DNA of 64,000 nt. Source: Pseudomonas siliginis. GTDB lineage: Bacteria; Pseudomonadota; Gammaproteobacteria; Pseudomonadales; Pseudomonadaceae. Where the stretch lies: contig NZ_JAHSTW010000006.1 in assembly GCF_019145195.1 (NCBI RefSeq), positions 124,001 through 188,000 on the forward strand, given 5' to 3'. Of the stretch, positions 37,564 through 47,100 are shown piece after piece. The notes under the pieces were generated by a model. It was not told the origin of the DNA, did no database searches, and saw only the letters and a program-made list of their open reading frames with translations. The position numbers and the translations under genes are program-made. Every line of letters begins with the position of its first letter. Positions within the stretch are counted from its first letter, which is position 1.

Positions 37564-38106
37564 ATGCAAAACCCGCAGAACCTGATCTGGATCGACCTGG
37601 AAATGACCGGTCTGGACCCGGACAACGACGTCATCATCGAAATGGCCACCATCGTCACCGACAGTGAGCTGAATACATTGGCCGAAGGCCCGGTGATCGC
37701 CATCCATCACAGCGACGAAGTGCTCGCGCGCATGGACGAATGGAACACCCGCACTCACGGTAATTCCGGCCTGACCCAGCGTGTACGTGAAAGCCGCATC
37801 AGCATGGCTGAGGCAGAAGCTGAGACCATTGCCTTCCTGGAAAAGTGGGTGCCGAAGGGCAAATCGCCGATCTGCGGCAACAGCATCTGCCAGGACCGTC
37901 GCTTCCTTTATACCCACATGAAAGCGCTGGAAAGCTACTTCCACTATCGCAACCTCGACGTCTCCACGCTCAAGGAACTGGCCGCGCGCTGGGCGCCGGA
38001 TGTGCGCGACAGCTTCAAGAAGGGCAGCACCCACCTGGCTTTGGATGACATCCGCGAATCGATCGCCGAGCTGCAGCACTACCGCAAGCACTTCATCAAG
38101 TTCTGA
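37564..38106 (+). CDS. orn: Oligoribonuclease
   Basis: Orn degrades two-nucleotide RNAs, including pGpG from c-di-GMP turnover. The 180-aa product has the DEDDh exonuclease motifs: [11 protein letters not shown] near the N-terminus, SICQDRRFL in the middle, and [11 protein letters not shown] at the end. The ATG at 37564 follows AGGAG by eight bases. It is divergent from rsgA, as expected for Pseudomonas. Confidence 0.97.
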   Translation: MQNPQNLIWIDLEMTGLDPDNDVIIEMATIVTDSELNTLAEGPVIAIHHSDEVLARMDEWNTRTHGNSGLTQRVRESRISMAEAEAETIAFLEKWVPKGKSPICGNSICQDRRFLYTHMKALESYFHYRNLDVSTLKELAARWAPDVRDSFKKGSTHLALDDIRESIAELQHYRKHFIKF

Positions 38107-38129
38107 GGCAGCGGCATCAGCCCTGACTC

Positions 38130-38192
38130 TTTCGCGAGCAGGCTCGCTCCCACATGGAATGCGGCTTATGTGGACGCGAGCCGGCCGCGAGA
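38130..38192. repeat. Degenerate REP-type hairpin (copy 4)
   Basis: TTCGCGAGCAGGCTCGCTCC is intact on the left arm, but the right arm reads GTGGACGCGAGCCGGCCGCG, with several changes from the usual REP. It lies in the 153 bp between orn and the TRIC-like gene. Confidence 0.75.
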
Positions 38193-38259
38193 GGCGCGCC
38201 CTCTTCTGGTGCGGCGCCGAAATGGCTAGACTGCGCGCCTTCCTGCCTGGACTGCCATC

Positions 38260-38871
38260 ATGTTGCTGATGCTCTATCTGATCGCCATTACCGCCGAAGC
38301 CATGACTGGCGCGCTGTCCGCCGGACGACGTGGCATGGACTGGTTCGGCGTGGTGCTGATCGCCTGCATCACCGCGCTCGGTGGCGGTTCGGTGCGCGAC
38401 GTGTTGCTCGGGCACTACCCGCTGACCTGGGTCAAACATCCGGAATATCTGGTGCTGACCTCGGTGGCGGCGATGTTCACCGTATTCGCTGCGCGCTGGA
38501 TGCGCCACCTGCGCTCGCTGTTTCTGGTGCTCGACGCGGTGGGGCTGGTGGCGTTCACCTTGATCGGCTGCATGACCGCGCTGGAAATGGGTCACGGCAT
38601 GCTGGTGGCATCGGTCAGCGGCGTTATCACTGGTGTGTTCGGCGGCATCCTGCGCGACATTTTCTGCAATGACATTCCGCTGATATTTCGCCGCGAACTT
38701 TATGCCAGTGTTTCATTCGCTGCGGCATGGTGCTACATGTTTTGTCTTTATATAAATGTGCCGGGCGAACAAGCCATCCTGATCACTTTGTTTGGCGGGT
38801 TCCTGTTACGTCTGCTGGCCATCCGTTTCCATTGGGAAATGCCGAAGTTCGTCTATAACGACGAACATTGA
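38260..38871 (+). CDS. TRIC-type cation channel / UPF0126 membrane protein
   Basis: A 203-aa inner-membrane protein with about seven hydrophobic helices built from two similar halves, each holding a glycine-rich motif: ALGGGSVRDVLLG in the first and GVFGGILRDIFCND in the second. This is the UPF0126/prokaryotic TRIC channel signature. Its role may be potassium or glycine transport; neither can be settled from sequence. The last 40 codons become AT-richer towards the toxin-like islet that follows. Confidence 0.9.
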   Translation: MLLMLYLIAITAEAMTGALSAGRRGMDWFGVVLIACITALGGGSVRDVLLGHYPLTWVKHPEYLVLTSVAAMFTVFAARWMRHLRSLFLVLDAVGLVAFTLIGCMTALEMGHGMLVASVSGVITGVFGGILRDIFCNDIPLIFRRELYASVSFAAAWCYMFCLYINVPGEQAILITLFGGFLLRLLAIRFHWEMPKFVYNDEH

Positions 38872-39047
38872 TCATTCTTGCGTAGGTGTATCGGGGGCTG
38901 GTTTAAAGGTGTATGAGTTGCTGGCTGCTGATGCGCGCATATTTCTTACACTTTTCACTTTGATATTTTCTTGGTGGGTATGTAACTTTTTTACTGGCAT
39001 GTTTTCGATGTCACTATCAAGTTATATTCTCACAGAGGAACTGTATT

Positions 39048-40073
39048 ATGAGTGAAAGCATGGACGCTACAGGTAATCAACAAAACACTTCGCCCGTTCT
39101 TGTGGGGTTGTCCAGTCTGAAGGTCAAGTTTGACGCCAGTGATAACACTCAAAGCAGGGCACTTTTTGCTAATGGCCGGATGCAAGTCAAAGTTCAGGTG
39201 CTCGTTGCCGGAGTAGACGCCGACGGCAACGCTGTACATGTACCGGAAGATGTAATGGAAAGCATCCAGCTTATTCATTACGCGACCGGCAAGACCTTGC
39301 GCGATGGTTGGGTCGCGAGCGCAGTCCAAGGGCGGTTTACGCGTGAGGCACGGCCTGCACCGGATGCCTTGGACAGGCACGATGATGATCTTGAGAATGA
39401 CAGCGTTCACCCACAGGTGCGTACGTTCTGGGTTTCCTCATCGAGCGCGGGAACGACTGAAGTTGGTGCGCGCCTGTCTCTCAACGGGGAGAGGATTTTG
39501 AGCAACGGAACCACCCCTGCCAGTGTTCATTACAGCAGCGTGACTCTAGAGGCTGAAAAGCCCGCGACATATGGAGTCTTTCAGTTGTATCAGAACAGGA
39601 TTGGTAATGAGTCGCCTGGTAATCGTATCTGCAAGTACCATCTGGGGCTGTACCCGGACGGGAAGCAGATCCGCCTGGTCGATTGGGTGGTCGAGGGGGC
39701 AGAAGAGGGCGAAAACCTCGATTTTGCCGGTGGGAACAGGCTTAACGAAATAAAAACAAATTATATGAAGTGCATTTTCGTCCGCCCCGAAAAAACCAGT
39801 GTGACCGTCACCTTGCCTGATAGGGGTGATCCGTTCGTATATGCTTTCACCGGCGATGCGCAAACATGGAATCACAAGCATTACAAAGTAAATACTCAAA
39901 GCGACGGGGAACTCACTATTGTGCAGGCGTTATCCGAATACTCGGAAAATACCGGTGCGCAAAAATATGGAAGTATCCTCTACTTTATTGCTATCGATGA
40001 ATATGGTACCGGGCATAAGTTGGCGATTCGCGTGAATTTTTACGAGCGCAATTTGTCTCTTCAGCGAGGCTGA
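39048..40073 (+). CDS. Unknown protein, paralogue A of the islet family
   Basis: A 341-aa soluble protein of no family I recognise, without signal peptide or membrane segment and predicted rich in beta-strands. It is a clear paralogue of the protein at 43120: ALFANGRMQVKVQVLV aligns with VLYANGRMQVRVLVLL, VRTFWVSSSSAGTTEV with IFQFWVSASRPGIMEV, HLGLYPDGKQIRLVDW with HLGLHADGRQINVLDW, and IDEYGTGHKLAI with IDEFGTEHWLAI. The ATG has GAGGA eight bases upstream. It directly precedes the LRR toxin-like gene, so an adaptor, carrier or accessory role to that protein is a plausible inference. Immunity is less likely because of gene order. Confidence 0.8.
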   Translation: MSESMDATGNQQNTSPVLVGLSSLKVKFDASDNTQSRALFANGRMQVKVQVLVAGVDADGNAVHVPEDVMESIQLIHYATGKTLRDGWVASAVQGRFTREARPAPDALDRHDDDLENDSVHPQVRTFWVSSSSAGTTEVGARLSLNGERILSNGTTPASVHYSSVTLEAEKPATYGVFQLYQNRIGNESPGNRICKYHLGLYPDGKQIRLVDWVVEGAEEGENLDFAGGNRLNEIKTNYMKCIFVRPEKTSVTVTLPDRGDPFVYAFTGDAQTWNHKHYKVNTQSDGELTIVQALSEYSENTGAQKYGSILYFIAIDEYGTGHKLAIRVNFYERNLSLQRG

Positions 40074-40258
40074 GTTTCATCATCCAGTGATGCAATGTCT
40101 TTGGATGTAGTAGCTGTATATGCGTTTGGCATCGCGGCCGCAGATAAGCTGCCATGTTCGCTGATCAGGCATATGCACGAAAGTGCTTTATCTGATGTTT
40201 TGCGCTGGCCCCGCAGCGATGTGTGGCCAGCGTCACCACTCCTCAAGGATGAGCATTC

Positions 40259-42778
40259 ATGACTGGCAAACCGCCGAAAATCAAACCTGTATCTGCCCCA
40301 ACCAGACCCATCGAGTCCAGCGGGGATGGCCTGCCCCGGGCTCTGAACCCGTCTTCGACAATGCCGCATTTGACTGGTGCACATCATCAGGGACCCTTGC
40401 CTTCGCCATCTTCTTCAGATTCGCTTGCAGTGATGCCTGTCATCAGTGTGAGCACGAGGCCGAAATATTCCACGATTGACGAGTTCGCCAGTGTGTCCGC
40501 AAGGAATTCGCTGGAGAACTACTGGATACCCACGCAAGAGCGTCTCGACGAGACCGATGCATGGGGCATCGCAATCATGAAGCAGCGTCAGTATGTTGCC
40601 GTCGCTGACAATCACATCGTACAAGTGGTCCGAGACGCCGAGAGCGGCCTGTTTCGCGCCACACATGCCAGAGAACTGCATCCTTCCGGTCCGCTGTTGC
40701 GGCCTGACAGCGAGGGCCGTTTGTGGCATCCGCTGGATGATCCTGAGTCGGCCAATCCAGTTGCAACTGTCTTTACCGGACAAAATCGCACGACAGAGCT
40801 TCCCGGCACGGAGTATTCAATAAAAGATTTCCCTCCACTGATGACCCAACGCATATTTGCCGTGAGCGGCGTCGACGCGATGAAGGCGCACAGGTCCGAC
40901 ATTCATCCCGCTTCGCTGGCATTGCTGCAGGACACAGTGAGGCGCTTCGCCCTCGATCAAAAGATCCGCCAGTTCATCACCCAAGTGCAACATTCCGATC
41001 CGACCGTGCGTGCGCAGGCCGATTCACAACTGCAGGCTTTGTTAACGCTACAGGCAACTGATCTGAGCGAGCGCATTATCGAACAGTCCCGCGCTTTGCT
41101 CTTTGAGCAGAGCGAGCGGGCGTTCGAACTCGATTGCGATGACAACACATTGCAGATGCGACGGATTTTTCCTCATCTGCCCAAGACGATTGCTCAGGCG
41201 TTGTGGCGAGAGACCAGTGCCGCCGACCATATGCATTTGCGCCTGCGGCCGGGAATGCCGAGGCATATGGCAGAAAAGACGCTGGTGGCGCTACGCGAGG
41301 TGCGTCTCGCCAGGGCGTGCGAAGGAATCTATCTGGATGCGGTAGCCAGTCTGGACAGTGACCAACTGGCTTTGCAGATGCTCGGGCAGCTTGATCAGTG
41401 GCCGCGACAGATTCGTATCGAGATTCGTCTGCAAGCGTCAGAGGGTGAGTCATTGAGTGCTATTGGCGATGCTCGATCGCCAGTGCGTCACATATTGATT
41501 CGTCAGCATGAAGGCTACGTTATCCAACGCAGCGGCATCGCGTCCCCCCAGGATCGGATGGATCTGTATGCCGCCGTCTGGCGCCTTTTACTGCCCGGGC
41601 AGCGCCAGTTGCTCGGTGTAGCGCAGGGCGGTGGTGCGGCTCTGCGGCAACTGGTACGCGCACAGCCATTGCCGTCGCGCCAACGCGTGAGCGAATGGCT
41701 GGGACTCGCACCGGTGCAGGTAACGGCTGTTCCGGCCAGCGCCCAATACGCGCAAGCGGGGCTGCGAGGCGGCGGCGATGTCAACCCGATGTTGACAGGA
41801 TCCGTTGTGGAACGTGTCCGTAGTCTCTATCCGCAGCTTGCTGACAAGGAGTTGGCCGCGTTCATTTCCGAGCGCCTGGGATCTGAGCCGTCCAGAGTTT
41901 TAGCGCGCCTGGAGACAGACCTCGCAAAATTGCGCAATGAATTGGCGACCTGGAGTGCGGAAGGATTATCGACCCAAGCGGACTCTTCGCAGGACGCAAT
42001 GCAGATCGCAGAACAGCGCCAGGCTCGCGAGCAATTTAGCGCAAAACTGCAAGATATCTGGCAACGCAAGTCGGTTTCGAGGTGGGGGTACGGTGACTAT
42101 CATTTTTCCCATCATGTCGATTTTACTGCTGAGTTACCAAAATTATCCGCAAGGTTCGACTATGTAACAGAGTTGATATTGACTGTGGAAACGCCTGGCG
42201 CACGCATCGGCGCTTTTTTTGACAGTTTTCCCAATGTTCAATATTTGATGGTCACTGGCATAAAAATGGAGGATTTCCCGTCTGGAATATTCCAAATGCG
42301 CCAGTTGCGCCAACTGGTACTGGACGATTGCTCGCTTGAATTATCTGAAGCGACGGCTGAAGGTGTGTCCAGGATCGAGACGCTCACTTTGTTGAATCTG
42401 GCCAACAACCCTCTGACAGTTGCTCCGCATGTAGGCTTCATGACAGGTTTGACCGAGTTGATGCTATATAACGCCAATCTCTCCAGCCTGCCTTCCGGTA
42501 TAGACAGGCTTGGAGATCTTCGGGTCATGGCGTTACAGGATAATAATATCTCAGACGTAGGAGGCGATTTGTTCGATATTCCGGATACTCAAGATCTATA
42601 TGTTGGTTTATTGAACAATCCGCTGAGTGACGAGTCGATGCGGCGGATTAATCAATATCTTGAAAATTCCAGTATGGACCGGAAGGTAGAAATCCAAACG
42701 GAAGAAGCAGTTTCAGACGTTGATTCCGAGAGTGAGTCATCGGAGAGCGGATTTTCGACAGGTTCAGATAGCGACTGA
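40259..42778 (+). CDS. Leucine-rich-repeat toxin-like protein (related to Pseudomonas LRR/NEL-type effectors)
   Basis: An 839-aa protein. The first 60 residues are Pro/Ser-rich and disordered-looking. The middle (about 80-600) is helical and resembles the large N-terminal region of Pseudomonas LRR effectors. About residues 630-800 hold six or more leucine-rich repeats (VTELILTVE, VQYLMVTGIKMEDFPSGIF, LRQLVLDDCSL, IETLTLLNLANNPL, LTELMLYNANLSSLPSGI, LRVMALQDNNISDV). It ends in an acidic Ser tail (SESESSESGFSTGSDSD). In the related effectors a catalytic NEL ubiquitin-ligase domain follows the LRRs; none is present here, so it is truncated or a binding-only form. AAGGATGAG precedes the ATG. Confidence 0.75.
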   Translation: MTGKPPKIKPVSAPTRPIESSGDGLPRALNPSSTMPHLTGAHHQGPLPSPSSSDSLAVMPVISVSTRPKYSTIDEFASVSARNSLENYWIPTQERLDETDAWGIAIMKQRQYVAVADNHIVQVVRDAESGLFRATHARELHPSGPLLRPDSEGRLWHPLDDPESANPVATVFTGQNRTTELPGTEYSIKDFPPLMTQRIFAVSGVDAMKAHRSDIHPASLALLQDTVRRFALDQKIRQFITQVQHSDPTVRAQADSQLQALLTLQATDLSERIIEQSRALLFEQSERAFELDCDDNTLQMRRIFPHLPKTIAQALWRETSAADHMHLRLRPGMPRHMAEKTLVALREVRLARACEGIYLDAVASLDSDQLALQMLGQLDQWPRQIRIEIRLQASEGESLSAIGDARSPVRHILIRQHEGYVIQRSGIASPQDRMDLYAAVWRLLLPGQRQLLGVAQGGGAALRQLVRAQPLPSRQRVSEWLGLAPVQVTAVPASAQYAQAGLRGGGDVNPMLTGSVVERVRSLYPQLADKELAAFISERLGSEPSRVLARLETDLAKLRNELATWSAEGLSTQADSSQDAMQIAEQRQAREQFSAKLQDIWQRKSVSRWGYGDYHFSHHVDFTAELPKLSARFDYVTELILTVETPGARIGAFFDSFPNVQYLMVTGIKMEDFPSGIFQMRQLRQLVLDDCSLELSEATAEGVSRIETLTLLNLANNPLTVAPHVGFMTGLTELMLYNANLSSLPSGIDRLGDLRVMALQDNNISDVGGDLFDIPDTQDLYVGLLNNPLSDESMRRINQYLENSSMDRKVEIQTEEAVSDVDSESESSESGFSTGSDSD

Positions 42779-43119
42779 GTGTTGTCGAAAGTAACGGATC
42801 GATCACGCTGCCAACATGATTTGGCAAACATAAGCTACTCGCTGACTCCCTTTCCGGTTCGGGTTGATTGAATTCGGAAGGGGGGACAGGCCATCGTGGG
42901 CCAGAATCAAAGGGGCGAATGGCTTAGTGTTGAATCTCGTAACATGCAGATCGCATTTTTAGAAGTTATTAGCATCTGTGTGAATTATTAAAGATGATGT
43001 TGAAAGTTTGCTTTTTCACAAAATGTCAAATGTCGCGGCTGTTTATATTTAAATTCGACGTTAATACTTTGCCGAGCCCTTGAGGGGTGAAATATATTAA
43101 TCGGCTGAGGTGTTATCAG
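42779..43119. other. 341-bp AT-rich gap between the two islet modules
   Basis: No gene was found. The first half contains an imperfect hairpin (CCCTTTCCG ... CGGAAGGG, near 42849-42887) that could end the LRR transcript. The second half (from about 42950) is strongly AT-rich and probably holds the promoter of the second module, but no clear -35/-10 pair can be named. Confidence 0.5.
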
Positions 43120-44106
43120 ATGTTTGATGAGCAAGTTGGTATTTCCCGTATCGAGGTAAAACTCGACGCCACAAATCATGGCCAGCACAAAGTGCTTTAT
43201 GCCAACGGTCGCATGCAGGTGCGTGTATTGGTGCTTCTGCACGGCATCGATAACAGTGGGGACGGCGTATCGCTGCATGGACATCCTGCATTGCAGTCAT
43301 TGCGGCTGATTGCCTACAACGGTGCTCGGCCTCTGGAGGGAGACTGGAGTGTTTCGATTCAGGAAAATCGTTACGCTCACGAAATGTCGGGTGGGGCAAC
43401 GCGCCTGACAGAAGTCCCGCGGGTCAGTGACAACCAGATAAGCAACGCCGCAGATCCGGTACAGATTTTCCAGTTCTGGGTCTCGGCTTCCCGACCTGGA
43501 ATTATGGAAGTGGCTGCCGAGATCTCCTTGAATGGCGTGGTATTGCGAAGTAATGGGGTTGGTTTCGACAGCAGTGTCACGCTGGAGGCGATTCCTCCGA
43601 AAAAATACAATCAGAACAGTTTCTCTCTTTATAAGTACGGTACTTTCAGCGAAAGAGTGTACGAGGAGCGCATTCAGTATTTTCATCTCGGGCTTCACGC
43701 TGACGGTCGCCAGATCAACGTTCTTGACTGGTATAGCACCGATATAAGACTTAATCCGTATGATGCTGAAGACGCGGTAATGGTGTACTCGTCAGGCACG
43801 ATAAACCACTACAGTGGTGGCGGCAGGAGTTTTTATGGCTATCTGGCGCCGATCTATGGGCGATCGGCTTCGGTCAATACGCCTCTGGGTTTTATTACTT
43901 TCCCGATTAACGATGTGCCTGGTGTATTGACGCTGGTACAGCGCACGACTCTACAGACGGAGGAGAAGCCGGCGACGAGAGGTGCGTTCGAATTCGCCGT
44001 GATTGATGAGTTCGGTACGGAGCACTGGCTTGCTATCAAAGGTGATACAGAACAGCGAACTTTTATTCTGGATGAGTCGAAACGGTCAACAAAACAATTT
44101 GCCTGA
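43120..44106 (+). CDS. Unknown protein, paralogue B of the islet family
   Basis: The 328-aa paralogue of the protein at 39048, similar along its whole length but diverged (the shared blocks include ANGRMQV.V.VL, SLNG..L.SNG, SSVTLEA and HLGL..DG.QI). The central part differs most and includes a Gly/Ser/Tyr-rich segment (YSSGTINHYSGGGRSFYGY). I chose the ATG at 43120, which has GAGG nine bases upstream; a GTG at 43087 would add eleven residues of doubtful value. It directly precedes the RHS gene, as paralogue A precedes the LRR gene. Confidence 0.8.
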   Translation: MFDEQVGISRIEVKLDATNHGQHKVLYANGRMQVRVLVLLHGIDNSGDGVSLHGHPALQSLRLIAYNGARPLEGDWSVSIQENRYAHEMSGGATRLTEVPRVSDNQISNAADPVQIFQFWVSASRPGIMEVAAEISLNGVVLRSNGVGFDSSVTLEAIPPKKYNQNSFSLYKYGTFSERVYEERIQYFHLGLHADGRQINVLDWYSTDIRLNPYDAEDAVMVYSSGTINHYSGGGRSFYGYLAPIYGRSASVNTPLGFITFPINDVPGVLTLVQRTTLQTEEKPATRGAFEFAVIDEFGTEHWLAIKGDTEQRTFILDESKRSTKQFA

Positions 44107-44187
44107 TTTCATTTGCGTGATTCAGCGAATTTTCGTTGGCCAGCTTGACCTGTTTAAATTTGCACCTGGAATAAAGGATATTTTGCT

Positions 44188-47100
44188 ATGGAAAGTAACT
44201 CATCTTCCGCTGTTCACTCCAACGCTTTCAACTTTGGTGAATTTGTTTCAGGGGGCGTTGATCCCCGCACGGGCATGTACACCTGCGCATTTTCGCTTGG
44301 CAAGTTGCACTCGTCGGATCTCAATGGTCCGGAGCTTGCACTTTCAGTGGGCTTTAATCCGCTCAATCAGGCGGATAGTGGTTTCGGCGTTGGCTGGTCT
44401 TTGACACTGACCAATTATGACTTGCGCAGCAAAGTGATGACCTTGTCCAACGGTGAGCGCTACAAGGCTGTCGAGACGTCTACCGGTCTGAAGTTCAAGG
44501 AAATGAAACTGCAGACGGCGAAAGTGGCAGTCGCTGGAGCAGGGCGCTATGAAGTTCGATACAAGGATGGGCGGCGTGAACTGCTCAAAGTCCTGGCCGG
44601 CACTCAGGTCGCCGTCGTGGAAAAAATAATCGCGGCGAATGGTGTGAGCATTACGCTGAAGCATGAGTTGTTCAACCAGTTTCCCCGATTGGCCGAAGTC
44701 CGTGATGGCAAGCGCTGCCTGTTGAAAATCACCCGCGCGGCAGGTCAGGTGACGCTGTCCCGGCATCCCGACACTACTTCCAGTTCCAACTACAAGCTGA
44801 TCTTGAAGAACTCTCGAGTGACGGCCATCGAGTTGCCGGTTGGTAAGGGTTGGGACCTTGAGTATGAAGTCATCGCTGGAGCCAGCTATGTTCATCGCAT
44901 CGTCAATCCGCTGCGCGGGGTCGAAATCATTCGCTACAAGCGGCACGGCCACCGCTTCATCAGCGGTGTGGAACAGACACTGCCGTTTGTTATCGCTCAC
45001 GATGTCTACCCTGGGCGCGGTCAGCCCCGACTGTGCAAGACCTACACGTACTCCGACCATAACTTCTTTGGACAGGGCCTCCTTCCTGCCAAGGATAGTG
45101 ACCTGGATCCTCTCTATCTGGCGCCCGGCCACTACGTCTACACCTCGGACGAGCACTTGCTGGTCAGCGGCAAAGTACATACCCGCATCAAACGCACCTA
45201 CAACAAATTCCATCTGTTGGTGGCTGAGGTTACAACCTGCGGTGACGCCCAGATCGCCACCACCACGGAATATCACTGTTCCGTTACCAAGCCATTCAGT
45301 GAGCAGGTGGCTCAGTTCCGCATGCCTAAAGTCCACACGGTGACGTACCTTGATCGGCGTACTCAACAGCAGCGTGTGGAAACCACCGTCACGGAGTTCG
45401 ATGACGAAGGTAACTTGCTCAAGCAGGTCGAACCCACTGGGGTGACGACGACCACGGAATTTTATCCGGCCAGTGGTGGAGATAACTGCCCAGAGGATCC
45501 GCTGGGCTTTTCCAGATTCCCGAAAAAAAGGACGGTGACTGCTGCCGCATCCGATGGTGCTTCGACAGTCACCTACTACGACTACGCGCTCCATCCGGCG
45601 CTGGACGGTGCGGAACTGGCATCCGTGTTACCGGTCGAGGAGCGTTTTTGTGAAGTGTTGGAAGGCGTTGAGGTATTGCGTTCGAAAACCGCACGCAGTT
45701 ATTTGAATACGCCCGGGGATCCACTCAAGCATGGAGCCACGAAAGAGCAAAGTGTCGTTCTGAATGATAAAAAAACCGCTATCGAATTTTCCTATGAACT
45801 TGAGGGTGACAGGTTGCGAGTCAGGTCCAGCACGCGCGGATTTGACGGCACGCTGCAGACCAGTGAGAAAGTGCTGTCGACGCTGACCGGATTACAGGTC
45901 TCTGAAGTCGGTGTCGATGGCGAGCACATCGGGCATGAGTACGACGCAATCGGTCGGGCAGTGGGCAAAACGGTTGCTGCCGGCACCCCATATGTGGCCG
46001 TTACCCGGTGGACCTATCTGGCTGCCAGCAAACAGCATCCGGCGACAATGGTGACCACGGATCCTGCTGGCGGCGAGCAAAAAGTGACTTATGACGGGAT
46101 GGAACGGGTGATCACCGTTCAGGAAAAGGACTGCGACCATCCCGACAAGGACGGTCTGATTCAGACACGCACGCTTTATTCTGCGCTGCATGATTCGGTC
46201 GGCCACAAGGTGAAAGTGACACTGACTGATTGGCGTGATGGCAAGCCTTATCCGGTCAGCACCGGCTACGAATTCGATTCCTGGGGCCAGGTCAGCAAGA
46301 CGCTGCACGATGATGGACGTATCGAACACAGCGAGGCGGACCCGGTTCTTCGCCGGCAGACCCATTGGCTCCAGGGGATGGGCAAGACGATCACCCTCGT
46401 CAATGATTTCGGTAAACCGCTGAGTGTCGAGAGCTTCAATCTGAAGAACAAAAGTCTCGGCAAAACTGTGTACACCTATGACGGCTACGGGCGCACAACC
46501 AGTCAGACAGACCCTGTCGGCAATACCAGCCGATATGAGTACGACGTTTTTGACCGGATAACCCGCAGTGTCCTGCCCGACGCCACTGCGGTCGTGACCG
46601 ACTACGCCGGGCACAGTGATGAAGGTCTGCCGATCAACATCAAGGTCGCTGACAAAGTGTTGGGGCAGCAAACTTATGACGGTCTGGGTCGCTTGATCCA
46701 GAGTACCGTGGGCGGACGTAAGACCGAGACTGGTTATGAAGCGGGCTTTAGCCAGCCGCAGTGGTACAAGAGTGCTGATGGCAAAAAGACCGAATTCACT
46801 TATTTGCGGGAACTGGGCGGCCTGCTGACTGAGCGCAAGGCAGGGGATCTGGTCACGACCATGACGTATGACCCCCTCAGTGGCAATCCCTTGACCTGTA
46901 CCGAAAACGGCAGACAGCGCAGTTTCACCTATCACCCCTCCGGGCGTGTGAAAACCGAAACGACGACCCTCGGCGCTATCACCAAAGCAACCTCCAGTAC
47001 CTGGTCCCTGCAGGGGCGACCGATCGCCCATGTCAATGTACTCGGAGCTGAAAGCACATCCGAATACGATAAGCACGGCCGCCTGCTATCCACCTCCCAG

